DNA of 26,447 nt from Actinomycetes bacterium (lineage in GTDB: Bacteria > Actinomycetota > Actinomycetes > Propionibacteriales > Propionibacteriaceae), in NCBI GenBank assembly GCA_023419175.1, contig JAEZYG010000007.1, forward strand, positions 1 to 26,447, given 5' to 3'. Positions 18,624 to 26,172 of the stretch are shown here, one piece after another; the stretch's first letter is position 1, and each line of letters begins with the position of its first letter. Made by a program: the position numbers and the translations under genes. Under the pieces are notes generated by a model. It had not been told where the DNA came from. It did not search any database and saw nothing but the letters and a program-made list of their open reading frames with translations.

Positions 18624-18685
18624 CTAACGCATTGAGTCTAGTGGGTTATCGTGGAATGTACAGATACGCAGAAAGAAGAGAGTCA

Positions 18686-19294
18686 ATGACAGATCAACAG
18701 CAGGTCGATTTTTGGTTCGATCCGATATGTCCATGGGCCTGGATGGCATCGCGATGGATGCTAGAGGTCGAAAAGGTACGTTCGGTGAGGACTGTCTTTC
18801 ATGTCATGAGCTTGTCAATCCTCAATGAGGGACGAGATCTTGATGAAAGCCATCGAGCTCGTATGGACGCTGCCTGGATAGGTGTGCGGGCTGCTATCGG
18901 TGTAGAACAGCGCTATGGGCAATCGGGATTGCGAGCTTTCTATACAGCTTTGGGGACGAAATATCATCCCCAACAGATGACTCACGGTGATCCGGCTGTG
19001 GTCAAAGAGGCGTTGAGCGAATGCGGATTCGATCCATCCATTGCAGATGAGGCGTTGAGCGATCGTTACGATGATGCCTTATATGACAGCCATCGTCACG
19101 CTTTGGAATTGGTTGGCGACGATGTGGGAACGCCTGTGATCTCGCTGCATGGCAAGGCATTTTTCGGTCCAGTCATATCGCCAGCTCCCCAAGGTGAACA
19201 GGCAGGACGCCTTTTCGACGGCATATCTTTGATGAGCGAATACGATGGTTTCTTTGAACTTAAACGACATCGTACGCGAGGTCCGATTCTATGA
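18686..19294 (+). CDS. DsbA-fold oxidoreductase, Rv2466c-like (mycothiol-linked)
   Basis: A 202-residue thioredoxin-fold protein with an inserted helical domain. The start VDFWFDPICPWAWMASRWM, the middle FHVMSLSILNE and the tail GDDVGTPVISLHGKAFFGPV closely follow Mycobacterium tuberculosis Rv2466c, a mycothiol-dependent nitroreductase acting on disulfides in the cytosol. Here the active site is C15-P-W-A18 rather than CPWC, so there is one redox cysteine; a monothiol mechanism with mycothiol would be expected. No signal peptide is seen. The frame is open back to 18632, but the ATG at 18686, with AGAAGAGAG upstream, gives the family N-terminus. Confidence 0.85.
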   Translation: MTDQQQVDFWFDPICPWAWMASRWMLEVEKVRSVRTVFHVMSLSILNEGRDLDESHRARMDAAWIGVRAAIGVEQRYGQSGLRAFYTALGTKYHPQQMTHGDPAVVKEALSECGFDPSIADEALSDRYDDALYDSHRHALELVGDDVGTPVISLHGKAFFGPVISPAPQGEQAGRLFDGISLMSEYDGFFELKRHRTRGPIL

Positions 19295-19450
19295 GATTTT
19301 GTCGTAAACGAAGATAGTGTGGATCGTCTCTGAGCGCGATATATCAGCGCTTAGTTGGCTTATACAGATATGAAAGTGATAGACGAATAGCCTCGTTATA
19401 CTTGATGATAAATATGGAACGCGATGGTGAGAGTAGGGATGTGATCGACT

Positions 19451-20185
19451 GTGTCCGATGAAATATTCGACCATCCTCGCGCATTTCCTCGAGCCAAACG
19501 GGGCTATATCTGCGATGAGCCACTCGATCAGCCTTCATCTGTCCTACCGAAACGAGCTCTTAATTATCAATTGCGCCGGGCTATGCCTGAGGCGATGGGG
19601 GATACGCGTCCACGTAGACGTGCTCCGATGCGAGCTTTGCTGTCACGTCTGCTTAGCGGAACCAACGAAGGGGCAGATCCGCGTCGAGCAATGGTCGATC
19701 CAGACGAATTGCTGGCTGCCGAGCTTTTCCGCTTGACTAACCTCGATCCGCGCTGGGGATTTATGCAGTCGGCTCGTCAAAATGGGGGTATTACCGAATT
19801 GGATCATTGGGTGATCGGTCCTGGAGGGGTCTATCTGCTCGATGCGAAGCATCTTCCCGGATCACGCCTCTATGTGGCTGGCGATCAATTCCTCGTCGAT
19901 GGTTATGAACAACCTTTCGTTCCCCAGATGCGCACCCAAGCTCAGCTCAGCTCCGCTCGCCTCAGCGTATCCACCCACTGGGATATCGATATCACAGGTA
20001 TCATCGTTCCTTTCCATGGACGGAAATTGACCATCGATCATCAATCGGATGATGTGGCGGTTTTGGACGAGATCGATGTGGCTGAATGGTTACTTAACCG
20101 TCCAGAGCAATTCACGAAACAACAAATTCTTAGTGCTTTTAGCGCCGCGCGCGATGCGAGTGTGCTAAAACCACGATTCAACTGA
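19451..20185 (+). CDS. NERD-domain protein (nuclease-related)
   Basis: A 244-residue protein with a nuclease-related domain at about 80-210. The restriction-endonuclease-fold signature is LDHWVIGPGGVYLLDAKHLPG, with D118, D131 and K133 as the likely metal and catalytic residues (D...D-x-K). The first ~75 residues are basic and low in predicted order (RPRRRAPMRALLSRLLSG). It begins with GTG after an in-frame stop at 19442; the best ribosome-binding-like sequence (GTAGGG) is rather far upstream. It ends 31 bases before ligA on the same strand, so a link to DNA ends or repair is possible but unproven. The preceding gap 19295-19450 shows only a weak AGCGC/GCGCT pair. Confidence 0.75.
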   Translation: MSDEIFDHPRAFPRAKRGYICDEPLDQPSSVLPKRALNYQLRRAMPEAMGDTRPRRRAPMRALLSRLLSGTNEGADPRRAMVDPDELLAAELFRLTNLDPRWGFMQSARQNGGITELDHWVIGPGGVYLLDAKHLPGSRLYVAGDQFLVDGYEQPFVPQMRTQAQLSSARLSVSTHWDIDITGIIVPFHGRKLTIDHQSDDVAVLDEIDVAEWLLNRPEQFTKQQILSAFSAARDASVLKPRFN

Positions 20186-20216
20186 TTTCATGAGCCGTCA
20201 GTAGACCGGAGAATAG

Positions 20217-22325
20217 ATGTCTGCCTCAGCACCCGATCAAAATATCGAAGCCGAACACATCGATGCTCGTCATCGTTGGACGGAATTGGTCAACCGTATC
20301 CGTGAAGCTCAGGAAAGCTATTACGGTAGCGGTAGTCCCATCATTGCGGATGCTGAATACGACCAGATGATGCGAGATCTTCAAGCTTTAGAAGATCGAT
20401 ATAGCTACTTGCGGACTCCCAATTCTCCTAGTCAACAGGTGGGCGCAGCGCGTCATATCAATGAATTTGCACCTCTTAGACATCCTGAACAGATGCTCAG
20501 CTTGGACAATGTCTTCACCCTTGAAGAATTGAAGACATGGATGGGCAAAGTGCAGTCCGCATGTTCTCATTCGGTGCGTTGGCTTTGCGAAGTCAAGATT
20601 GACGGTTTGGCTGTGAATCTGGTCTATCGTCAAGGGAGATTGGCGACAGCTGCAACCCGCGGAGATGGACGAGTCGGTGAAGAAATCACCATGAATGTCC
20701 GCACAATTGCAGATATTCCCTCTACGCTGACAGTGGATAATCCTCCTGAAATCTTGGAAGTCCGGGGGGAAATTTTCTTCCCTATCGAGGCCTTTTCTAC
20801 ACTTAATGCTGCTCTTGTCGAGCAGGGAAAATCTCCTTTCGCTAATCCGCGCAATGCTGCTGCGGGATCTTTGAGACAAAAAGATCCCGCGGTAACCGCC
20901 TCACGTCCACTCCATATGCTTGTCCACGGTATTGGAGTCCATGAGGGAATGGAATTATCTAGTCAATCGGAAGGTTACGACTATCTGCATCAGGCAGGAC
21001 TGCCGATCTCACCGTATTATCGCGTTTTTCACACTGTGGACGAGGTGATCACCTATGTCAATGACTGTGCAGAGCGTCGGCATAGCCTCGATTATGAGAT
21101 CGATGGGGTCGTTATCAAAGTGGACGATAGGAACGATCAAGAACAGCTTGGACATACCTCCCGCGCGCCGAGATGGGCGATCGCCTATAAATTCCCACCC
21201 GAACAGGTCAATACCAAATTGCTCGATATCCAGGTCAATGTTGGACGCACCGGGAGAGTCACGCCATTTGCTGTGATGGAGCCGGTGAATGTGGCGGGAT
21301 CGACGATCGAGATGGCGACATTGCACAATGCCTATGAGGTGCAACGCAAAGGGGTGTTGATTGGCGATACGGTCGTTATCCGTAAAGCTGGCGATGTCAT
21401 TCCCGAAGTCTTAGGTCCTGTGGTCGAATTACGTGACGGAAGCGAATATCCCTTCGTCATGCCCGACAGATGTCCGGCATGTCATACGCCTTTACGTCCA
21501 GAAAAAGATGAAGATAAAGATATTCGCTGTCCCAATAGCGAAAGTTGTCCAGCTCAGCTGATCGAACGTCTCTACGCTTTGGCATCGCGTTCGGCTTTCG
21601 ATATTGAAGGATTGGGATGGAGAGGGGCGAGGGCTCTTATTGACGGGGGGATTATCGTCAACGAGGGAGATCTTTTCGATCTGAATGAGGATGATCTGAA
21701 ACGCACCTCTTTCTATACCCGCAACGCGAAAAAAGGCGAAGAATCTCCAGATGGCAGAGTTCTTGCTGCCCAAGGACATAAGCTGCTGAGCGAATTGGAA
21801 CGGGCGAAAGAATCCGACCTATACCGTGTCCTCGTCGCCTTATCGATACGTCATGTTGGGCCTACAGCGGCTCGCGTATTGGCTCAGCACTTTTCATCAG
21901 TCGATCAGATAGCCAAGGCCTCTATTGATGAATTGTCCTCAATAGAGGGTATTGGCGATGTAATCGCTGAATCCATCTCGGCTTGGTTTGACGTTGAATG
22001 GCATCGCCTCATCGTTCATAAATGGGAAAAAGCCGGTGTGCTCATGAGGCGTGAATCTTTTGATGAGCTTGAGAAGACGCTAGAAGGTGTGACGATCGTC
22101 GTCACTGGATCTTTGGAACATTTTACCCGCGATTCGGTAGCTGAGGCGATCAGGCAACGTGGGGGTAAAGCTGCCTCCTCGGTGTCCACGAAGACAGATG
22201 TGGTTGTAGTTGGGGCAAATGCTGGATCGAAAGCTATCAAAGCCGAGCAGCTTGGACGTCCAATCACCGATGAAGCCGGTTTGATTCGCATCTTAGAACA
22301 AGGAATGGCAGCTTTGAATGAATGA
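20217..22325 (+). CDS. ligA: NAD+-dependent DNA ligase
   Basis: A 702-residue replicative and repair ligase sealing nicks between Okazaki fragments. Domains in order: Ia domain (about 10-75, with YYGSGSPIIADAEYD), adenylation domain with nucleophile lysine in CEVKIDGLAV (about 124-133), OB fold (about 330-410), zinc finger of four cysteines (CPAC near 420 to CPNSESCPAQ near 440), helix-hairpin-helix repeats (about 450-610), and BRCT (about 622-695, GVTIVVTGSLEHF). Length is normal. CCGGAG six bases before the ATG supports the start. Confidence 0.97.
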   Translation: MSASAPDQNIEAEHIDARHRWTELVNRIREAQESYYGSGSPIIADAEYDQMMRDLQALEDRYSYLRTPNSPSQQVGAARHINEFAPLRHPEQMLSLDNVFTLEELKTWMGKVQSACSHSVRWLCEVKIDGLAVNLVYRQGRLATAATRGDGRVGEEITMNVRTIADIPSTLTVDNPPEILEVRGEIFFPIEAFSTLNAALVEQGKSPFANPRNAAAGSLRQKDPAVTASRPLHMLVHGIGVHEGMELSSQSEGYDYLHQAGLPISPYYRVFHTVDEVITYVNDCAERRHSLDYEIDGVVIKVDDRNDQEQLGHTSRAPRWAIAYKFPPEQVNTKLLDIQVNVGRTGRVTPFAVMEPVNVAGSTIEMATLHNAYEVQRKGVLIGDTVVIRKAGDVIPEVLGPVVELRDGSEYPFVMPDRCPACHTPLRPEKDEDKDIRCPNSESCPAQLIERLYALASRSAFDIEGLGWRGARALIDGGIIVNEGDLFDLNEDDLKRTSFYTRNAKKGEESPDGRVLAAQGHKLLSELERAKESDLYRVLVALSIRHVGPTAARVLAQHFSSVDQIAKASIDELSSIEGIGDVIAESISAWFDVEWHRLIVHKWEKAGVLMRRESFDELEKTLEGVTIVVTGSLEHFTRDSVAEAIRQRGGKAASSVSTKTDVVVVGANAGSKAIKAEQLGRPITDEAGLIRILEQGMAALNE

Positions 22326-22365
22326 TGCCTTGGCATCTCAACGGCTCATTTGAGACTATAGATCC

Positions 22366-22818
22366 ATGCGCATTCATATCGGCACAGATCATGCTGCCTT
22401 TGAACTGAAAAATTTTCTCGTCTGCAAACTTATAGAAAATGGCTATGAGGTGATCGATCACGGGGCTAAGAGTTTCGATGCTCTCGACGATTATCCGACC
22501 TTTATCATCCCTACAGCACAAGCTGTTATCGCCGATGAAGATGAAGCTCTCGGCATCGTCTTGGGCGGATCTGGTAATGGTGAACAGATTGCGGCAAATA
22601 AAGTGCGTGGTATTCGAGCGATTCTGGCAACCAATACAGATCTTGCCCGTCTAGGTCGCGAGCATAATAATGCGAACTGTTTGGCGATGGGCGGGCGATT
22701 CGTCACCGAAGAGCAGGCATGGGAGATTGTTCAAGCCTTTATCGCAACGCCTTTTAGTGGCGATGAACGCCATATTAGAAGAATCGATATGCTCAGTGCA
22801 TATGAGGACGAACGCTGA
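22366..22818 (+). CDS. rpiB: Ribose-5-phosphate isomerase B
   Basis: A 150-residue RpiB/LacAB-family enzyme interconverting ribose 5-phosphate and ribulose 5-phosphate. The phosphate and substrate motifs are GTDHAAFELK (7-16), LGGSGNGEQIAANKVRGIRA (about 66-85), and REHNNANCLAMGGR (about 103-116). GSGNGE replaces the GTGIG of E. coli RpiB, as in mycobacterial RpiB, where the active base is a glutamate rather than cysteine. It lies 40 bases after ligA; no clear Shine-Dalgarno is seen, only a TCTCAA/TTGAGA pair at 22336-22355 just upstream. With gnd in the same window, two pentose phosphate steps are represented. Confidence 0.93.
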   Translation: MRIHIGTDHAAFELKNFLVCKLIENGYEVIDHGAKSFDALDDYPTFIIPTAQAVIADEDEALGIVLGGSGNGEQIAANKVRGIRAILATNTDLARLGREHNNANCLAMGGRFVTEEQAWEIVQAFIATPFSGDERHIRRIDMLSAYEDER

Positions 22819-22834
22819 AATTTTTTATGACGAT

Positions 22835-22863
22835 ACCCACCTTGTCATCTTGGCAGGGTGGGT
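22835..22863 (+). terminator. Hairpin downstream of rpiB
   Basis: ACCCACCTTG (22835-22844) pairs with CAGGGTGGGT (22854-22863) with a single U-G wobble and a 9-base loop. It begins 16 bases after the rpiB stop. There is a run of six T before the stem but none after it, so the terminator role is uncertain. The left arm is also a perfect complement of CAAGGTGGGT at 22914-22923, so two structures are possible. Confidence 0.4.
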
Positions 22864-22916
22864 TCCCTACGATGCGGTTGTTGATACGTTTTGACGTGAC
22901 TCGCCGGTGTGTGCAA

Positions 22917-22947
22917 GGTGGGTGCAAATCGCGCCGGGGTGGGTGCA
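22917..22947. repeat. Direct repeat GGTGGGTGCA with 21-bp period
   Basis: GGTGGGTGCA occurs at 22917-22926 and 22938-22947, start points 21 bases apart (two helical turns). The core GGTGGGT occurs also at 22857-22863, and inverted as ACCCACC at 22835-22841. The cluster fills the gap between rpiB and the accessory segment. A protein-binding array or the attachment border of the element would fit; neither is shown. Confidence 0.5.
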
Positions 22948-22998
22948 GTTGCATCGACATCCCGAATTACTTCTGGGCGAGCCCCAAGATACTGGAAT

Positions 22999-23715
22999 CT
23001 AGTCTTTGAAATGGAAACCGCGGTAAGAACTGGTCACTCTAAAATACTGTCCCTCTTTGCGGCGTTGCAGGAATCCTGCGATTGTATCCACATCGTTAGG
23101 ACGCATGCCAAGTTCTTTGCACTTGGTTCGAACCTGCTCAACTGTTACTGAAACCCACCTCTCAGGGCGGTTCATCATGTCGGCCTTTAATTTATCCTCT
23201 TCATTCCATTTCAGGCCACCAGAATAACCTGCTGCCATTTGCGCGATATATTCCAAGATGCTGTCGACGTCATTCGGCAGAGGGTCAGAGCGGAGATTTT
23301 CGGTTTCATCCATCACGTACTGTTCGGTGCGGTCATGGAGAAGTAGGAGTGGCTTGTTATCTTCGATCCACTCTTGAGTCTCGTCGGGATTCCACTCGAT
23401 CACCGCGAGCGCGTCGGCTTGGACTCCCCAGAGGTCGTTTAGCTGCTGGCGACTCGGCCAGGCGAATAAGACTCGCCCACGTAAGCCTTGTGTAAATAGT
23501 CCTTTCCAACTTAGATGAACTACTCCGCGCTGCTTGACCAACCTCTTGATGGCATCGCTATCGAAGTCCTTTCGTGGTGTCACGACAGTGATTGGACCAC
23601 CAGACTGCTGAAGTAGCCATTTAATAGCACGTGCGTTTTGTGGTTCCCGAGAAGTTTCAACGTTTGCGTCTAGCCGGGAGATAGCCACTGGCATGTGGCC
23701 TGTTTCTGATGCCAT
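22999..23715 (-). CDS. Unrecognised protein next to serine recombinase remnant
   Basis: A 238-residue soluble protein that I do not recognise. No signal peptide, membrane helix or metal motif is seen. The N-terminal half has an alternating beta/alpha look (AIKWLLQQSGGPITVVTPRK, GRVLFAWPSR, DALAVIEWNP), and the C-terminal third (ERWVSVTVEQVRTKCKELGM, ending in RRKEGQYFRVTSSYRGFHFKD) could be a small winged-helix or other nucleic-acid-binding fold. The ATG at 23715, with GAGGTGAGGG just upstream, is preferred to a GTG at 23724. It faces rpiB and lies downstream of the recombinase remnant on the same strand. Its base composition looks nearer to the host than to the phage-like genes. It may be element cargo or an old host gene. 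Confidence 0.7.
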   Translation of the reverse strand: MASETGHMPVAISRLDANVETSREPQNARAIKWLLQQSGGPITVVTPRKDFDSDAIKRLVKQRGVVHLSWKGLFTQGLRGRVLFAWPSRQQLNDLWGVQADALAVIEWNPDETQEWIEDNKPLLLLHDRTEQYVMDETENLRSDPLPNDVDSILEYIAQMAAGYSGGLKWNEEDKLKADMMNRPERWVSVTVEQVRTKCKELGMRPNDVDTIAGFLQRRKEGQYFRVTSSYRGFHFKD

Positions 23716-23860
23716 TGCCCTCACCTCATTTCAAGTCCATGACGACAATACTAGCCGCGTCGAGCAAACAAATGGCGCACGCGGATCCGCTAGAAGAGCC
23801 ATACCCTCAACGCTACTGTGCGTCGAGGGCGACCCGTCGAATAATGAGTGTATCTGGGTG

Positions 23861-24961
23861 TTATCCGTCGATGGTGGTGCCGTCCTTGAACGTGAAGCTG
23901 ATCGCCCCGTCAGCTTCGACGGTGGCGTGGTCGATGAGGACGTGCCAGATGCGCGGGCTGAACTCGGCCACCTGATCGGCGTTGATATCAGTGACGGTTT
24001 GCAGGTAGTGGCGCATGGCGGCGTGGCGGCCTTGCTTGTCGGTGATCTCGGCACCGATCTGCTCGAACCGGCTGGTGGCCTGCTCGAACTGGGTTTCCAG
24101 CGCGGCGAAGCGTGCCCGGTAATCATCTTGGTTTTGCAGGGTGTGAGCGTTCGCATCGATCTCTTTGACCATCATGGCCTGCAAGCCTTCGATGGTGATG
24201 CCGAGTTCTTTCTGCTCGGCTTCCAACTCGCTGGTGTCCATGACCTGGTCGAGCGCGGCCTGGATGCGGGCGGTGATGGCAGACCGCTGCTGGATGTAGG
24301 TGGTGAGCGTGGCCTGGAAGGTGTCCTCGATCTGCTTGGTGGGCAGGTGTGGCATCGGCTTGGGATGCTCAACCCGGTATTTGTTGTTGCACTGCCAGAT
24401 GACCGAGCGGTACTTGTCGGTCGAGTGCCATACTTTCGACCCGTACCAGGCGCTACACACCGCGCAGCGCAGTTTCATGGTGAACGGGTATGGGGAACGC
24501 TTGCCTTTGCGGGCTTCGAGCTCGTATTGCACCAGATCCCACGTTTCAGGGTCGATGATCGCCTCGTGGGATCCGGTCACATAGTATTGGGCGACCTCGC
24601 CCTTGTTCTTGACCTGCTTTTTGGTCAGGAAGTCAGCGATGTAGGTCTTTTGCAGGAGCGCGTCACCACGGTATTTCTCGTTGGTGAGGATCGACTTGAT
24701 CGTGTTTGTGTACCATTTTTTGCCGCGCGGCCCGGGGACGGGGACACCCTCGTCGGTGAGGGTGACGGCGATGCGATGCATGGTATAGCCGGAAAGGAAC
24801 ATGCGGTAGATGCGGCGGACGAGCCGGGCTTGTTCTGGGTTGACTTGGGGGCGGCCGTCGGGGCCTTTGTCGTAGCCGAGGAAGTGCGGGTAGGGAATGA
24901 ACACTTGCCCGTCTGCGAAGCGTTTCTTGATCCCCCACCGCACGTTCTCGGAGATGGACTG
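23861..24961 (-). pseudogene. Large serine recombinase, 5'-truncated (catalytic domain lost)
   Basis: About 365 codons remain of a site-specific recombinase that normally has 500 or more. Present are the end of the resolvase linker (SISENVRWGIKKRFADG), the recombinase domain (YDKGPDGRPQVNPEQARLVR to TNTIKSILTNEKYRGDALLQ), a zinc-ribbon region (LRCAVC, WQC), and a coiled coil (about 215-320). The N-terminal resolvase domain with its catalytic serine is absent: upstream of the junction the sequence is DNA polymerase in another frame, and this frame stops at 24974-24976. The usual fourth zinc cysteine is also missing, replaced by KPMPHL. The product, if made, could bind DNA but not cut it. Confidence 0.85.
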
Positions 24962-25362
24962 TCTTTTTGCACGTCAAGGTTCAGCGCTTGCCCGGCTTGG
25001 TCGAGGCTCATCGGCAACCCCAGGTAGGCGGCCCAGATCATGGAACAGCGCCACTGCGCCGGATCCAAGAAGCCTTCGGAGAGTATCTCGGGATAGTGTT
25101 TTCGCAGCCACGCGGAAATACAGACACGTTCGAACGTGGCATTAAACGCCCACTTCACGACAGCCGGATCAGCCAGAGCATCTAACACCATCTGTGGGAG
25201 TGTCTCGCCGCTGGCGAGATCCACCACCTCCACTGGCTTGCCGTCGATGGAGTAGCCGAAGAGAAGAATGTCGAACTGGTCATGTTCGGCATACGGGTAC
25301 ACCCCAGCCTTAGCAAGGTTCACAGGGCTGAAGGTTTCGATATCGCAGGTAAGAGTATTCAT
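24962..25362 (-). pseudogene. Phage-type family A DNA polymerase, 5' fragment
   Basis: The first ~133 residues match the start of phage polymerases of the PolA family found in Firmicutes and actinobacterial prophages: MNTLTCDIETFSPVNLAKAG with the exonuclease motif D-I-E-T, ILLFGYSIDGKPVEVVDLAS, VVKWAFNATFERVCISAWL, and WRCSMIWAAYLGLPMSLDQA. Identity is lost after LNLDVQK near 24,962, where recombinase sequence takes over out of frame; the open frame continues to 24625 as nonsense. Full-length relatives have roughly 640 residues, so the polymerase palm, fingers and thumb are gone. GGGAGGTAAG lies about 15 bases before the ATG. Confidence 0.85.
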
Positions 25363-25394
25363 CGATGTTGTTTCTTACCTCCCAGATACGAGCA

Positions 25395-25438
25395 CGGGAG
25401 GGAGCCACCCGTCAGGTCAGGCAGACAGCCCCCTCCCG
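25395..25438. repeat. 8-bp inverted repeat upstream of the polymerase fragment
   Basis: CGGGAGGG (25395-25402) and CCCTCCCG (25431-25438) are exact complements around 28 bases, in the 88-bp gap between the 46-residue gene and the polymerase start. It may be a leader structure or part of a weak terminator. Confidence 0.35.
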
Positions 25439-25450
25439 CATCCGCACTGG

Positions 25451-25591
25451 CTAGCCGTGGCGGCCTTGACCGGTGGGCGGTTGTCGTTTGGTGTGGCGGG
25501 TGATCACGTCACCGAGGAAAATCCCTGCACACCACAAGGTGACTAGGGTGGCTCCAGCGGCGAGACATGCGGTGTAGATGATGAGAAACAT
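25451..25591 (-). CDS. Small single-span membrane protein in phage module
   Basis: A 46-codon gene starting MFLIIYTACLAAGATLVTLW and ending TKRQPPTGQGRHG. Residues 2-27 are hydrophobic enough for one membrane helix, followed by a basic, proline- and glycine-containing tail expected to stay in the cytoplasm. AAGGACGAACTG precedes the ATG, a good ribosome-binding site at normal distance. It sits 17 bases after the ssDNA-binding gene and before the polymerase, on the same strand. Its function is unknown; small membrane proteins of this sort are common between phage early genes. Confidence 0.6.
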   Translation of the reverse strand: MFLIIYTACLAAGATLVTLWCAGIFLGDVITRHTKRQPPTGQGRHG

Positions 25592-25608
25592 CAGTTCGTC
25601 CTTCGTTG

Positions 25609-26160
25609 TTAGTTGAGGAAGTCATCGCCAGCACTGGTGGCCGGTCCGAAGTCGGACTCAGCAGAGATGCGGCCACCACCGAGGGGTTCGCCGTCGCGGG
25701 TCTTTTGGATATTGCCCAGCCCGCAGGCGATGCCCTTGTTCCCGTTCGTATTGAACGCGTAAAAAGAGAGGCTGACGCGGGCGTAGCAGCCTGAATACAC
25801 CTCGGAACGGTCCAGGATTGGTTGGACGTTCTCATCCACGATCTGCGGGGCAACCGTGGAGTTCGCATTCACGAACACCGCACCCGCATAGGCCTCGTCA
25901 TCGCGCTCAACGTCCCCGTCACGAAGCGGGAGTTTCAGCGCGGCCTTGTTCGGCCGCTTGCCGCCGAACTTGGCAATCCCAGCGTCGATCGCTGCATCGA
26001 TGGCTTTCTCGATCGCTGTGATCGTCGCAGTGTCCGTCTTCGGGATAATCAAGCTGACGGAGTACTTGGGCTTGCCGCCCTGGATGGAGTTCGGCTCCCA
26101 CACGTGCGCATAGGACAGGCGAACCTCGCCGGTGATAATACGTGTCTGGTTCTGGTTCAT
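25609..26160 (-). CDS. Phage ssDNA-binding protein, Enc34 type (formerly DUF2815)
   Basis: A 183-residue protein matching the family first called DUF2815 and later described from Enterobacter phage Enc34 as an OB-fold single-stranded DNA-binding protein. Visible are the N-terminal TGEVRLSYAHVWEPNSIQGG, KPKYSVSLIIPK, an internal LPLRDGDVERDDEAYAGAVF, and SGCYARVSLSFYAF. The C-terminus is glycine-rich and ends in acidic DDFLN, like the interaction tail of SSB proteins. GAGG six bases before the ATG supports the start. It follows the DUF2800 gene by 12 bases, the usual pairing in phage replication modules. Confidence 0.88.
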   Translation of the reverse strand: MNQNQTRIITGEVRLSYAHVWEPNSIQGGKPKYSVSLIIPKTDTATITAIEKAIDAAIDAGIAKFGGKRPNKAALKLPLRDGDVERDDEAYAGAVFVNANSTVAPQIVDENVQPILDRSEVYSGCYARVSLSFYAFNTNGNKGIACGLGNIQKTRDGEPLGGGRISAESDFGPATSAGDDFLN

Positions 26161-26172
26161 TGTTTTCCTCTT

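Noticed and set aside
19332..19351. AGCGC/GCGCT stem after the DsbA-like gene
   Set aside because: The stem is five to seven pairs at most with no T-run after it; too weak to call a terminator.
24625..24961. Continuation of the polymerase reading frame past the junction
   Set aside because: It is recombinase DNA read in the wrong frame; composition is Ser/Pro/Arg-rich nonsense with no polymerase similarity.
23693..25027. A 444-codon open frame on the plus strand opposite the recombinase remnant
   Set aside because: It lies antisense to clear recombinase and polymerase homology, has no recognisable protein features, and is the kind of long shadow frame expected in G+C-rich DNA.
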